Source of the DNA: Deinococcus sonorensis KR-87
GTDB taxonomy: Bacteria > Deinococcota > Deinococci > Deinococcales > Deinococcaceae
Direction of reading: 5' to 3'
DNA: 64,000 bases
Assembly (NCBI RefSeq): GCF_040256395.1
Contig: NZ_CP158299.1
Span: 124,001-188,000, forward strand
The notes below the pieces were generated by a model. That model saw nothing but the letters and a program-made list of their open reading frames with translations. It ran no database searches and was not told where the DNA came from. Both the position numbers and the translations under genes were made by a program. Shown here piece by piece: positions 18,989 to 30,461 of the stretch (the first letter of the stretch is position 1; the number at the start of each line of letters is the position of its first letter).

Positions 18989-19219
18989 ATGACAAATTCT
19001 GCCCCTACCTTAGAGGTAATTGCGCTCATGCAGGGCACCACCGCGACGTGGCGCGCTTCCATTCGCACGAATTTGATCATGCCCGGCGCCGGCATCGGCC
19101 AGCAGGTCACGCTGGCGGATCAGGAGGGTTATTTCGTGATCGTCAAGACGGGCGTCAATACCCGGGGGCGCTGGGTGGAACTGATGCCCGCGTCGGCGCA
19201 GACCAGCGGCGTCCATTGA
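18989..19219 (+). CDS. 76-residue hypothetical protein
   Basis: ATG 18989 has TAGCCT (18978-18983) 5 bases upstream, the local leaderless pattern, and the frame is closed by a stop that overlaps the next start (TTGA). The product has no membrane segment or signal peptide and looks beta-rich (GIGQQVTLADQEGYFVIVKTG). No family is recognised. It is the first gene of a two-gene unit. Confidence 0.6.
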   Translation: MTNSAPTLEVIALMQGTTATWRASIRTNLIMPGAGIGQQVTLADQEGYFVIVKTGVNTRGRWVELMPASAQTSGVH

Positions 19220-19506
19220 TCGAGCTGCCCCATCTGTCGGTTCAGGTCAGCCTGGAGCACTGTGCACCTCCATATGCCCTGATCCTGTTGCGAGAGACGG
19301 ATCTGAGCGCGGCCGATCAGCAGATACTGCGTGACGTGTGCAGCACCCGTCCGGTGCCGCTGGTGCGTGTCCACACCGAAGTGGGCCTCTGGATCTTTGT
19401 GGTCCGTGCCGAATCCCTGCCCGACGGGCGACATTATCGCCTGCTGTCGGCCTGTCCGGCCCTGAAACCCAACCAGACGTCTGACCCAACACAAACGCAT
19501 CACTGA
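19216..19506 (+). CDS. 96-residue hypothetical protein, coupled to the preceding gene
   Basis: TTG 19216 overlaps the previous stop by 4 bases (TTGA), the same coupling used elsewhere in this window, and the frame is open for 96 residues. The product is an alternating strand/helix protein (VQVSLEHCAPPYALILLRE, PVPLVRVHTEVGLWIFVVRAE) with a polar tail. It has two cysteines and no membrane segment. Function unknown; co-expression with the 76-residue protein is the only clue. Confidence 0.55.
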   Translation: MIELPHLSVQVSLEHCAPPYALILLRETDLSAADQQILRDVCSTRPVPLVRVHTEVGLWIFVVRAESLPDGRHYRLLSACPALKPNQTSDPTQTHH

Positions 19507-19615
19507 CCACTCGCCACATGGGCAGGCGGGAAACGTCGTCAACCTCAACCACCCGGGCCACCGCCCCCCTTCAGATGAATGAATTCCCGTGGGCGCCGCC
19601 CGGGGTTGCAGTGCC

Positions 19616-20197
19616 ATGATTGCCGTCATGGGCGATGTTCTGAGCTCTCTGATTCTGGGTGCCGTGTTGTGTGCGCTGGGCATGCTGATGTGGCGTGCCC
19701 TGCGCGCAGGTCTGGTGCCGTCCCTGCGGGCGGGCCGGACCACCGTCACGCCGCCCCCTGTGGTGCAGCCCAGCAGCGCGCCGACCCGCCTGCCGGTGAT
19801 GGCCCGGCGCTACCTGCTCAACCGCAGCGAGCAGCACTGTTACCGGGTGCTGCGCGCGGCCCTGGAAGGCACGGCCTATCAGGTGTTCCCACGGGTGCGG
19901 CTCAACGATGTGTTTACCATCACGGCGGCGGGCACCGAGCAGTACAGCACCCTGGGTCGCCTGCGCGACAAGCGGGTGGATTTCCTGATCGTGGAGGGAG
20001 ACGACCTGCGGCCGGTGCTGGGCATTGAGCTGGAGGATTCCGAGCTGCGCCACGGCATGCTGCGCGACGCGGTGCGCGAGCTGGCCTTCGCCTGTGGGCG
20101 GCTGCCGCTGCTGACGCTGGACGTGCAGGAGCTGGACGACGCCGACAGCGTGCGGGAACCGCTCAGCCAGCACCTCTGGGAACTGTCAGGACCGTAA
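19616..20197 (+). CDS. DUF2726 domain protein with N-terminal membrane anchor
   Basis: Taking ATG 19616, the product is 193 residues. A single hydrophobic helix lies at about 8-28, then a Pro-rich linker, then a DUF2726 domain (about 60-180). YLLNRSEQHCYRVLRAAL, VFPRVRLNDVF, RVDFLIVEG and VLGIELEDSE follow the restriction-endonuclease-like pattern of the family, with the Asp of VDF and the Glu of IELEDSE as likely active or metal residues. DUF2726 is often linked to topoisomerase-type zinc fingers; here it is alone. ATG 19628 is an alternative start. Function unproven. Confidence 0.75.
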   Translation: MIAVMGDVLSSLILGAVLCALGMLMWRALRAGLVPSLRAGRTTVTPPPVVQPSSAPTRLPVMARRYLLNRSEQHCYRVLRAALEGTAYQVFPRVRLNDVFTITAAGTEQYSTLGRLRDKRVDFLIVEGDDLRPVLGIELEDSELRHGMLRDAVRELAFACGRLPLLTLDVQELDDADSVREPLSQHLWELSGP

Positions 20198-20260
20198 CGG
20201 CCAATTGGGCCTTAAGAAACAATCCGGTCAGAGTTCTGAAAGGCTGGACTCGGTACAGTT

Positions 20261-20458
20261 TCAGTACCCCGCGACCAACCTGTTCTGCATCGTCCCCATC
20301 GCGGGGTTCTGTTCTTCTATCTCGGCCGCGTCGGTGACGGGCGCTAGACCGTCGTTGTCCGGCGCCGGTTCTCCGTCCGGATGCGGGTGCTGCAGGTGGG
20401 CCAGTCCCTCCTGCAGCACCCGGATCTGTTCCAGGTTGGCCTGATCATGCGCGTCCAC
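20261..20458 (-). CDS. Small acidic hypothetical protein
   Basis: GTG 20458 (or GTG 20473 five codons earlier) opens a 65-residue frame: a short amphipathic helix (QANLEQIRVLQEGLAHL) followed by an acidic, Pro-rich tail. It is on the ftsY strand, just downstream of ftsY. A short inverted repeat GGTAC/GTACC spans its stop codon. Coding status rests on the open frame and codon bias only. Confidence 0.4.
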   Translation of the reverse strand: MDAHDQANLEQIRVLQEGLAHLQHPHPDGEPAPDNDGLAPVTDAAEIEEQNPAMGTMQNRLVAGY

Positions 20459-20514
20459 ACTGCATCCTGACACACGGCAGCGCTCAGGCCAGCTGCAGAT
20501 GTGGCCCAGGCCAC

Positions 20515-21489
20515 TCAGTCGCGGCTGGCCTGCACCTCGGGCGGCACCGTCACGTCGAAGAGCGCCTGCACAAATTCGCGGCTGTCGAACGGCTGCAGGT
20601 CGTCCGGCCCCTCCCCCACCCCGATGAACTTGATCGGCACGCCCAGCTCCCGCACGATCGGCACCACGATGCCGCCCTTGGCCGTGCCGTCCAGCTTGGT
20701 CACCACCACGCCGGTCAGCGGGATGGACTCGTTGAACTTCTTGGCCTGCTGCAGCCCGTTCTGGCCGGTCACGGCGTCCAGCACCAGCCACACCTCGGCC
20801 GGCTCGCCCGGGTCGGCCTTGTCGATGACCCGGCGCACCTTCTTGAGCTCCTCCATCAGGTTGTGCTTGTTGTGCAGCCGCCCCGCCGTGTCCACGAACA
20901 GCAGATCAAACCCGCGTGCCCGGCGCACCGTGGCGCCGTCGAAGGCCACCGCTGCCGGGTCGCCGCCGTCCGGCCCCTGGATCACCGGGATCTCCAGGCG
21001 CTCGCCCCACACGCCCAGCTGCGCGCCCGCCGCTGCACGGAAGGTGTCGCCAGCGGCGAACATCACGCGCTGGCCGCGGGTGGCGTAGTATCGGCCCAGT
21101 TTGGCGATGGTGGTGGTCTTGCCGACACCGTTCACTCCAATCACCATCACGACCTTGCCCTTCAGCTCTACCCCGACGCGCCGGGCGTCCGGCGTGAAGC
21201 CCAGCTTGCGGAACTGCGCGCGGCGGGCGTCCGGCTCCAGCTGCAGGGTCATCGCTTCCATCAGCGCCTCCTGCAGGTTGGGCTTGCTGCTGTTGCGGAT
21301 GTCCTGCAGGATTTCCTCGGTGGCCTCGCGGCCCACGTCGGCTGCGATCAGCGCGTACTCCAGGTCCTCCATCGTTTCCAGGCGGGTGGTGAACACGTCC
21401 TTCAGGTCGGTGCCGAGCAGGCCCACCGAGTCGTTCAGCTGTTTGCGGGTCTTGCTGAGCCCCTCTTTGAGGCGGTCTAACCATGACAT
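20515..21489 (-). CDS. ftsY: Signal recognition particle receptor FtsY
   Basis: This 324-residue SRP GTPase receives ribosome-nascent chain-SRP complexes at the membrane. The N domain is about 1-95 and the NG GTPase follows. G1 is GVNGVGKTTT (118-127), the insertion-box region GDTFRAAA is next, G3 is DTAGRLHNK and G4 is TKLDGTAKGG, with the closing GEGPDDLQPF typical of FtsY. The long acidic A domain of E. coli is missing, as in many Gram-positive-like lineages. TATGCT (21496-21501) lies 6 bases before ATG 21489, so it is leaderless. Confidence 0.97.
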   Translation of the reverse strand: MSWLDRLKEGLSKTRKQLNDSVGLLGTDLKDVFTTRLETMEDLEYALIAADVGREATEEILQDIRNSSKPNLQEALMEAMTLQLEPDARRAQFRKLGFTPDARRVGVELKGKVVMVIGVNGVGKTTTIAKLGRYYATRGQRVMFAAGDTFRAAAGAQLGVWGERLEIPVIQGPDGGDPAAVAFDGATVRRARGFDLLFVDTAGRLHNKHNLMEELKKVRRVIDKADPGEPAEVWLVLDAVTGQNGLQQAKKFNESIPLTGVVVTKLDGTAKGGIVVPIVRELGVPIKFIGVGEGPDDLQPFDSREFVQALFDVTVPPEVQASRD

Positions 21490-21567
21490 ACGCTGAGCAT
21501 ACAGGGGGCGGCCCGGCAGGAAGGCAGATCATCTCGCCATCACCTGCCCCCGGTACAACAAGGAGAG

Positions 21568-22311
21568 ATGATGCGCCCTGCCCTGCTGCTGTGTGCCCTG
21601 AGCCTGACGCTGGCCGCCGCCCAGCCTGCCCCAGCCGGACCGGCCCTGCCGCAGGGCGTGGTGTGGACGCTGCAGAGCCTGACCGAGGGCGGCATCACCA
21701 CCACGCTGAGCGGCCCCCGCCTGACCCTGCGCTTCGACGGCCAGACGGCCAGCGGCGTCACCACCTGCACGCTCTATCACGCCGACTATGTGGCGCGCGC
21801 CGAGGTGCTGCGCTTCGGCCGGCTGGTCACCACCCGGCGCGCCTGCCTGGACCCGCGTGACGGGCTGGATTATCAGGTCCTGAACCTGCTCGGCCTCACC
21901 GGCCGCTACCAGCTGAGCGGCGGCGGCGCCACCCTGACGCTCCTGTCGGGCCGGGACAACCGGCTGGTGTTCGCCCAGGCGGGCGCGCGGCCGGGCCTGG
22001 CGCTGGAGGGCGCGCGCTGGACCCTGCTGGGCAGCGGGCTGGCCCCGGTGTACTTCACCTTCACCCAGGGCCGCCTGAGCGGCTCGGATGGGTGCAACAG
22101 CTTCAGCGGCCCGGCCCGCCTGAGCGGGGCCACCCTGCAGTTCAGCGGGCCGGTGGCCAGCACCCGGCGGGCCTGCCCGGGCGATCAGGCCGCGTCCACC
22201 CTGCCCCGGCTGCTGGAACAGGGCCTGCAGGTGCAGCTGGACCCGGCGGGCCAGACCCTGACGCTCCAGGGTGGAAGCGTGCCGCTGACCTTTCAGCGCG
22301 GCACGCCCTGA
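21568..22311 (+). CDS. Secreted protein with two META (HslJ-like) domains
   Basis: This 247-residue protein has a signal peptide (about 1-19) and two copies of the META fold. The first (about 30-130) has VVWTLQSL and RLTLRFDGQTASGVTTCTLY; the second (about 140-245) has ARWTLLGSG and GRLSGSDGCNSFSG. Each copy ends with a cysteine-bearing TRRAC segment. META domains occur in surface or heat-inducible proteins such as HslJ and do not have a known reaction. The start is the first ATG of ATGATG, behind AAGGAGAG. Confidence 0.82.
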   Translation: MMRPALLLCALSLTLAAAQPAPAGPALPQGVVWTLQSLTEGGITTTLSGPRLTLRFDGQTASGVTTCTLYHADYVARAEVLRFGRLVTTRRACLDPRDGLDYQVLNLLGLTGRYQLSGGGATLTLLSGRDNRLVFAQAGARPGLALEGARWTLLGSGLAPVYFTFTQGRLSGSDGCNSFSGPARLSGATLQFSGPVASTRRACPGDQAASTLPRLLEQGLQVQLDPAGQTLTLQGGSVPLTFQRGTP

Positions 22312-22321
22312 ACTCCACCGC

Positions 22322-23785
<1,464 letters not shown>

Positions 23786-23852
23786 CGTTTCAGGATAGCG
23801 AAAGCAGGCCGGGGCGCTTCGCCCCCTGGACGGCTGGTACACTGGACTCAGG

Positions 23853-24302
23853 ATGACGGCGAAACGGGCGGTGCTGGTGCTGGGCGTGCTGCTGGCGGCG
23901 TGTGGCCGGACCGGGGTGCCGGCCGCAGCGCCGGACATCAGCGGCACGTACCTGGGGCAGGTGGTGTCGTCGGACGGCGAGCAGGCGGCCCTGCAGGTGC
24001 GGCTGCAGAGTCAGGGCCAGCAGGTGTCGGCCCAGGTCCGCAGCCTGGCCACCGGACAGGTGCTGACCCTGCACGGCCTGAACACCCCCGGCAGCCCCGC
24101 CACCGTGCAGTTGTGGGCCGCCAGCGGCAGCGGCGGACGCTGCACCCCGGACCTGAGCGAGCGCTACAGCGTCCGCCTGACCTTTCAACAGGATGGCCGC
24201 AGCGCCACGGGCCACGTCACGCATGAACAGTGCAACCCCGTCACCCGGCAGCTGCAGCCGGTGGACGACGGCTCCGGCACGCTGCAGCTGAGGCAGCCGT
24301 GA
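23853..24302 (+). CDS. Lipoprotein of unknown function
   Basis: This 149-residue protein has a lipoprotein signal peptide with the lipobox LLAAC (Cys17), so it should be lipidated and membrane-anchored. The mature part is a beta-rich domain (DISGTYLGQVVSSDGEQ, ALQVRLQSQGQQVSAQVRS) with two further cysteines that may form a disulfide. TACACT lies 9 bases before the ATG. Its stop overlaps the start of the pterin dehydratase gene as GTGA, an unexpected pairing of a surface lipoprotein with a cytoplasmic enzyme. Confidence 0.78.
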   Translation: MTAKRAVLVLGVLLAACGRTGVPAAAPDISGTYLGQVVSSDGEQAALQVRLQSQGQQVSAQVRSLATGQVLTLHGLNTPGSPATVQLWAASGSGGRCTPDLSERYSVRLTFQQDGRSATGHVTHEQCNPVTRQLQPVDDGSGTLQLRQP

Positions 24303-24586
24303 GCCGCGCCGCCCGGACCCGCCTGAGCGCCGAAGAGCTGGCCGACCAGCTGCCGGACGGCTGGAGCGGCGACACCAGCAGCGTGACGCTGGAATTTCAG
24401 TTTCCCAGCTATCAGGCCGGCGTGGCCTTTGCCGTGCGGGTGGCGACCCAGGCTGAGGCCAGCGACCATCACCCGGACCTGCTGATCGGCTACCGGCGGG
24501 TGCAGGTCCGCTACAGCACCCACGACGCGGGCGGCGTCACGGCCCTGGACCTGCGGGAGGCCAGCGCGGTCAACGGACTGTTCTGA
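24299..24586 (+). CDS. phhB: Pterin-4a-carbinolamine dehydratase
   Basis: This 95-residue protein fits PCD/PhhB in length and sequence: LEFQFPSYQAGVAFAVRVATQAEASDHHPDLL holds the conserved Phe/Tyr, the helix and the catalytic His-His-Pro. The family dehydrates 4a-hydroxytetrahydropterin, the product of phenylalanine hydroxylase. GTG 24299 overlaps the lipoprotein stop by 4 bases. The kynurenine genes nearby would fit an aromatic amino acid catabolism theme, though no hydroxylase gene is in the window. Confidence 0.88.
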   Translation: MSRAARTRLSAEELADQLPDGWSGDTSSVTLEFQFPSYQAGVAFAVRVATQAEASDHHPDLLIGYRRVQVRYSTHDAGGVTALDLREASAVNGLF

Positions 24587-24667
24587 CGCTTCTCTGGGCG
24601 CCAGATGACAATTCCTGTAGCGCTCGCTCAGGGCGCAGCGGTGGAGCGATACGCTAGGGTAGGCCCA

Positions 24668-25159
24668 GTGTCGAACGAGCCCCTTCTGAAGCCCGCGCCG
24701 GTCCCGGTGCAGCGGCCCGCCCTGAGCGTTCCGGTGCAGCCGGTCCCGTCGGATGTCCTGAACGAATACCAGATCAGCCTGACCGTGCGCGAAGCCGAGC
24801 TGGACGAGCTGGGCCACGTCAACAACGTGGTGTACCTGCGCTGGATTGAGGATGTGGCCCGCGCCCACGCCGAGGCGGTGGGCGCCGGCTTTGAGGAGAT
24901 GGTGCGGCTGGGCACGGTGGCGGTGGTGCGCAAGCACACCATCCACTACCATCGCCCGGCCCGGCTGGACGAGGACATCAATATCCACACCTGCATCAGC
25001 GGGGCCACCGGGCTGCGGGCCATCCGCACCAACCGCATCACCCACGCCGATACCGGCGACCTGGTGGTGGACGGTCAAACCGAGTGGGTCTGGGTGGACC
25101 CGGACAGCGGCCGGCCCAAGCGCCCCACCGCGGAGCTGCTGTCCAAATTCGGCTTTTAA
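24668..25159 (+). CDS. Acyl-CoA thioesterase, 4HBT hotdog family
   Basis: This 163-residue hotdog-fold protein has a disordered Pro-rich N-terminus (about 1-35) and then the 4HBT core. ELDELGHVNNVVYLRWIEDVARAH carries the Asp/Glu and HVNN motif of the family, and VVRKHTIHYHRPARLDED is the central strand pair. It should hydrolyse an acyl-CoA thioester of unknown chain. GTG 24668 is chosen because TAGGGT (24655-24660) lies 7 bases upstream. It converges on kynU. Confidence 0.88.
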   Translation: MSNEPLLKPAPVPVQRPALSVPVQPVPSDVLNEYQISLTVREAELDELGHVNNVVYLRWIEDVARAHAEAVGAGFEEMVRLGTVAVVRKHTIHYHRPARLDEDINIHTCISGATGLRAIRTNRITHADTGDLVVDGQTEWVWVDPDSGRPKRPTAELLSKFGF

Positions 25160-25163
25160 AGGC

Positions 25164-26344
<1,181 letters not shown>

Positions 26345-26348
<4 letters not shown>

Positions 26349-26968
26349 GGCCGGGCGTCCATCAGCACGGCGCGGGCCGGCGCTCCGTCCACCCCGCCCA
26401 GCGGCAGCGGCAGGCACACCAGAGTGTAGTGGCCCGGCGCCGCCGCCGAGAGGTTCAGGCCCTCCAGGATGTACACGCCAAGTTCCGCGAAGGTGTGGTG
26501 GGCATCCAGGGTCTTGCTGGTCAGCGGGTCCACGCTGGGCGAATCGGTGCCGACCAGCCGCACCCCGCGCTGAGCCGCCGCCCGCACGAACTCGGGCGAG
26601 AGAGCAGCGAAGTCCTCGGGGAACTGGGTCCAGCGTTCCGGCTGTCCGGTGTACAGCAGCAGCCGCTCCGGCACCTGCTCCAGCCCGTCCAGCACCGAGG
26701 CCGGGACCGGGCTATGGCCGCGCACGTCCAGCACCAGCGCCGGACCGATGTACACGTCCAGCGGCACCTGCTCCAGCGTCTCCCCCGCGTCGTCGTAGTG
26801 CCAGGGGGCGTCCACGTGGGTGCCGGTGTGGGTGGAGGTGCGCAGCACCCCGGTGTTGACCGAGTCGCCCTGACGGATGCGCAGGGCCGGTTCCACCACG
26901 AAGCTGACGTCGCCGGGCCAGTTGGGATGCCCGGCGTTCAGCACGCGCGAGATGTCGATCGGTTGCAT
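26345..26968 (-). CDS. kynB: Kynurenine formamidase
   Basis: This 207-residue member of the cyclase family hydrolyses N-formylkynurenine to kynurenine, the step before kynureninase. The metal-binding HTGTHVDAPWH lies at about 47-57, and GTDSPSVDP and LGVYILEGLNL are further family segments. ATG 26968 has TAGCCT (26975-26980) 6 bases upstream, so the kynB-kynU operon starts leaderless. Tryptophan dioxygenase, the first enzyme, is not in this window. Confidence 0.93.
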
Positions 26969-27000
26969 GGCCCCAGGCTACCCCACCGGCCGCCGGAGCA

Positions 27001-27699
27001 TCAGGTCGGCTCCGGCCCGTCCGCCTGCCTTGCCGACCGGTACAGCTTGGTGGGCCGGCCCGGCTGACCGTAGGTGAAATCCAGCACCGCCTGGCCCGCC
27101 TGGACCAGATACTCCAGGTACCGCCAGGCCGTCACCCGGCTGATGCCCACCTGCGCCCCGACCTCCTCGGCGCTCAGGCTGCGCCCCTGAGCCGCCAGCA
27201 GGCCCTGCACCCGCTGCAGCGTCTCGGCGTCGATGCCTTTGGGGAGGTTCTGCACCGTATCCAGGCCCAGAAAGCGGTCCAGGTGCCGCTGGGTCAGGTG
27301 GGCCGGCAGGGGCCGGCGGCGCAGCTGCACCCGCTGCAGCGCGGCGTACAGCCGCTCGCGCTCGAACGGCTTGATCACGTAGTCGCTGGCCCCCAGTGCG
27401 AGCGCCTGCTGCACCGTGACCACGTCGTCGGCCGCCGTCAGCAGAATGACCTCCAGGGCCTGCCCGGACGCCCGGACCGCCTGCAACAGCGACAGGCCGC
27501 TGCCGTCCGGCAGGTACACGTCCAGCAGCAGCAGCTCCGGTTTCAGCGTGGCCAGCAGCCGCTCCCCCTCGGCCAGCGTGGACGCGGTGCCCACCACCTC
27601 GGCGCCCGGCCAGGCGTCCACCAGCTCGCGGTTGACCCGCGCCACCCACAGGTCATCCTCGACCAGCAGCACCCGGATCGGCCCGGCCCCGGGGTTCAC
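27001..27699 (-). CDS. CitB/DcuR-type response regulator
   Basis: This 232-residue protein has a receiver domain ([13 protein letters not shown]; phosphoacceptor Asp60 in [33 protein letters not shown]) and a C-terminal winged helix ([33 protein letters not shown]) typical of the CitB family, which usually controls carboxylate uptake genes. GTG 27699 overlaps the kinase stop as GTGA. It is the last gene of the ABC-transporter operon, so the transporter genes are likely targets. Confidence 0.9.
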   Translation of the reverse strand: MNPGAGPIRVLLVEDDLWVARVNRELVDAWPGAEVVGTASTLAEGERLLATLKPELLLLDVYLPDGSGLSLLQAVRASGQALEVILLTAADDVVTVQQALALGASDYVIKPFERERLYAALQRVQLRRRPLPAHLTQRHLDRFLGLDTVQNLPKGIDAETLQRVQGLLAAQGRSLSAEEVGAQVGISRVTAWRYLEYLVQAGQAVLDFTYGQPGRPTKLYRSARQADGPEPT

Positions 27700-29276
27700 C
27701 GGCGCTCCTGCAGCGGCAGGCTCAGCTGGAACACCGTCTGCTGTCCGCGCCGGAAGTGCCGCAGCTGCCCGCCACTCGCCTGCACCCGCGCCAGCACCAG
27801 CGCCAGCCCGTAGCCGCGCCCCTCGCCCCGGGTGCTGAAGCCGCGCTCCAGGATGCGCTGCGTCAGCTCCGGCGGCACCCCCGGCCCGTCGTCCATCACT
27901 TCCAGCTGCACGCCCTCCGGGTCCTCCCCGATCGAGACGGTGACGGTGCCCTGCCCCTGCCCGCGCAGCGCCTCGAAGGCGTTCTCGATCAGGTTGCCGG
28001 CGCCCGTCACCAGCGTCTCGCTGCTGCTGTCCCAGTGGGCACCCAGGTTGGCGCCCGGCTCCAGATGAAAGCCCAGGCCCAGTTCGGCGGCGCGTTCGCG
28101 CTTGCCGATCAACAGGGCCGCCAGCCGTGGCACCGCCACGTCGCGCAGCAGGCCGCGCAGGTCCGCGTCGCGCTGCACCTCCTGGCGGATCAGCTGCAGC
28201 GCGTCCTGAGGTCGGCCCAGCTGCAATAGCCCGCTGAGCGTGTGCAGCCGGTTCTGATGTTCGTGGGTCTGGGCGCGCAGCACGTCCACGAAGCCGCGCA
28301 CGTGGGTCAGCTCCTCGGCCAGCCGCATCAGCTCGGCCCGGTCGCGGAAGCTGGCCACCAGCCCGCCCCCGGCCAGCCGCTCCACATTCACCAGCACCGG
28401 GGCGCCGCGCAGCCGCACGTCCAGGTCGCGGACCGGCGCGCTGCCCGGCGGCAGCGCCCCCAGCGCTGCGTGCAGCTCCGGCCAGCTGATGGCCAGCGGC
28501 ATTGGCACCTGCGACTCGCTGAGGTCCAGCGCGGCCAGCGCGCGCGGGTTGCCCAGGGTGAGCTGGCCGCGCCGGTCCACCGCGATCACCGCCTCGCGCA
28601 GCGCCGACAGCACGCCCTCGTGCTGCTGTACCAGCGCCGCGATCTGTTCCGGCTCCAGGTTCAGGATCTCGCGTTTCAGGCGCCGGGCGATCACCACCGC
28701 GCCGACCGTCCCCAGCAGCAGCGCCAGCAGGAACCACGGCAGCACCGCCCGGGCCACCTGCGCCGCCAGCCGGTCGATGCGCGGCATCAGGTACCCGGTG
28801 CTGACCACCCCCACCACCCGCCCGTTGGCCGCCCGCACCGGCACCTTGCCGCGCACCGCCAGCCCCAGCGAGCCGCGCGCGGTGCTGACGATCTCGCGGC
28901 CTGCCAGCGGCCCGGCGTTGTCGCCGCCCTCCATCGGCCGGCCGATCGCCTGGGCATTGGGGTGCGCCAGCCGCACGCCCTGCACGTTGCCCACCACGAT
29001 GTAGTCGGCGCCGACGTTCTGGCGCAGGCGGTTGATGGTGCGGTTGAAGGCCGGGTCCGGCTGCCCGCGCGTGGCCGCCTGCACCACCTCCGTCATGGAC
29101 GCCACCAGCCGGGAGGTGCCGAGCGCGCGCTGGCCCAGCTCGTCGCGCACGCTGCGCTGCAAGAACAACACCTCGATGCCGCCCAGCAGCAGCGTGAGCG
29201 ACACCAGCACCAGCAGGTGCAGCACCACCAGCCGCCCCACAATGCCGGGGCGCAGGGAGTAGGGAGGGCGGCGCAT
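27696..29276 (-). CDS. CitA/DcuS-type sensor histidine kinase
   Basis: This 526-residue protein has one membrane helix near 20-40, an extracytoplasmic PDC/Cache-like sensor domain (about 40-175, with [20 protein letters not shown]), a second helix near 180-200, a PAS domain (about 220-320) and a kinase core. The phosphorylation site is the SpoOB-like HEHQNRLH segment, and ATP binding uses [19 protein letters not shown] and GRGYGLALV. This layout is that of small-molecule sensors for citrate or C4-dicarboxylates. ATG 29276 has AAGGCAGG upstream; an in-frame start at 29327 is less likely. Confidence 0.9.
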   Translation of the reverse strand: MRRPPYSLRPGIVGRLVVLHLLVLVSLTLLLGGIEVLFLQRSVRDELGQRALGTSRLVASMTEVVQAATRGQPDPAFNRTINRLRQNVGADYIVVGNVQGVRLAHPNAQAIGRPMEGGDNAGPLAGREIVSTARGSLGLAVRGKVPVRAANGRVVGVVSTGYLMPRIDRLAAQVARAVLPWFLLALLLGTVGAVVIARRLKREILNLEPEQIAALVQQHEGVLSALREAVIAVDRRGQLTLGNPRALAALDLSESQVPMPLAISWPELHAALGALPPGSAPVRDLDVRLRGAPVLVNVERLAGGGLVASFRDRAELMRLAEELTHVRGFVDVLRAQTHEHQNRLHTLSGLLQLGRPQDALQLIRQEVQRDADLRGLLRDVAVPRLAALLIGKRERAAELGLGFHLEPGANLGAHWDSSSETLVTGAGNLIENAFEALRGQGQGTVTVSIGEDPEGVQLEVMDDGPGVPPELTQRILERGFSTRGEGRGYGLALVLARVQASGGQLRHFRRGQQTVFQLSLPLQERR

Positions 29277-29329
29277 CCTGCCTTCAGTGTGCAGGCTCGC
29301 CCCCCTCACAGGTAGGAGTCCAGGCACGC

Positions 29330-30436
29330 TCAGTAGAAGATCAGCAGCTGGTTGGCCGGGATGTGGATGTGCACCTGCTCGTCCGTGAGGCGGCCCGGGG
29401 TGTGGAAGCGCAGCCGCTGGCCGTGAATCTCCACCCAGTGCTCCCAGACCGGCCCCAGGAACACGCTGCTCACCCGCCGGGCCGAGAGGGTGTTCGGCTG
29501 GCCCGGTGCCCCCGGCAGCAGCGCCTCCTGCCGCAGCACCACCCGCGTCTGTCCATTCAGTTCCGGGTCCGGGACGCCCACCCCCACCAGCGAGGTGCCG
29601 TACACGTCCACCCGGGTCAGGTGGCCGTCGGGGCGCGGGTTGCTGGCCTCCAGGATGTTGGGGTTGCCGATGAAGTCGGCCACGAACAGCGAGTTCGGGT
29701 GCGCGTAGACCTGCTCCGGCGCGTCGTACTGGGTCAGCCGGCCGCCGCGCAGGATCGCCACCCGGTCCGCCACCGCCATCGCCTCGGACTGGTCATGCGT
29801 CACGAAGATGGCGGTCTTGCCGCTGGCGTTCAGCGCCTCGCGCAGCCACACCCGGGCGTGCTCGCGCAGCTTGGCGTCCAGGTTGCTGAGCGGCTCGTCC
29901 AGCAGCAGCACGCTCGGCTCGGTCACGAAGGCGCGGGCCAGCGATACCCGCTGCTGCTGCCCGCCGGACAGCTGGCCCGGATAACGGCCGGCCAGGGCGC
30001 CCAGCCCCAGCTGGTCCAGCACCGCCTGCACCCGCTCGGTCAGCTCGGCCTTCGGCACGCGGCGCTGCTCCAGCCCGAAGGCCACGTTCTGGGCCACGGT
30101 GCGGTGCGGCCACAGCGCGTAGCTCTGGAACACCAGCCCCAGGTTGCGCCCCTCCGGCGGCACGTTCAGCCGGCGCCCGGCGTTGTACATCTCGCGCCCG
30201 GCGATGGTCAGCGTGCCGGCGTCCGGCGCCTCCAGGCCGCTGATGCAGCGCAGCAGGGTGGTCTTGCCGCTGCCGCTGGGGCCCAGCAGCGCCACGATCT
30301 CGCCCTCGTGCACCTGCAGGTTGAGGCCGTCCAGGATGGTGTTGCCGCCCAGGCGCTTGCCCAGGTTCTGAATTTCGAGGGCCACCGGCCGGGCCACGGG
30401 CATGCTGGGCGTCTGGGCAGAAGCAGTCAGGGTCAT
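29330..30436 (-). CDS. ABC importer ATPase (iron/thiamine/2-AEP class)
   Basis: This 368-residue ATPase has Walker [12 protein letters not shown], signature [14 protein letters not shown], Walker [13 protein letters not shown] and the His loop [10 protein letters not shown]-terminal OB-like regulatory domain (about 245-368) is present, as in FbpC/PotA-type ATPases. ATG 30436 has GGAGG at a good distance; an upstream in-frame start lies inside poor sequence. It powers the permease encoded immediately upstream in the same operon. Confidence 0.93.
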   Translation of the reverse strand: MTLTASAQTPSMPVARPVALEIQNLGKRLGGNTILDGLNLQVHEGEIVALLGPSGSGKTTLLRCISGLEAPDAGTLTIAGREMYNAGRRLNVPPEGRNLGLVFQSYALWPHRTVAQNVAFGLEQRRVPKAELTERVQAVLDQLGLGALAGRYPGQLSGGQQQRVSLARAFVTEPSVLLLDEPLSNLDAKLREHARVWLREALNASGKTAIFVTHDQSEAMAVADRVAILRGGRLTQYDAPEQVYAHPNSLFVADFIGNPNILEASNPRPDGHLTRVDVYGTSLVGVGVPDPELNGQTRVVLRQEALLPGAPGQPNTLSARRVSSVFLGPVWEHWVEIHGQRLRFHTPGRLTDEQVHIHIPANQLLIFY

Positions 30437-30461
30437 AGGTACCTCCGGGGTGGGGCGCGGC

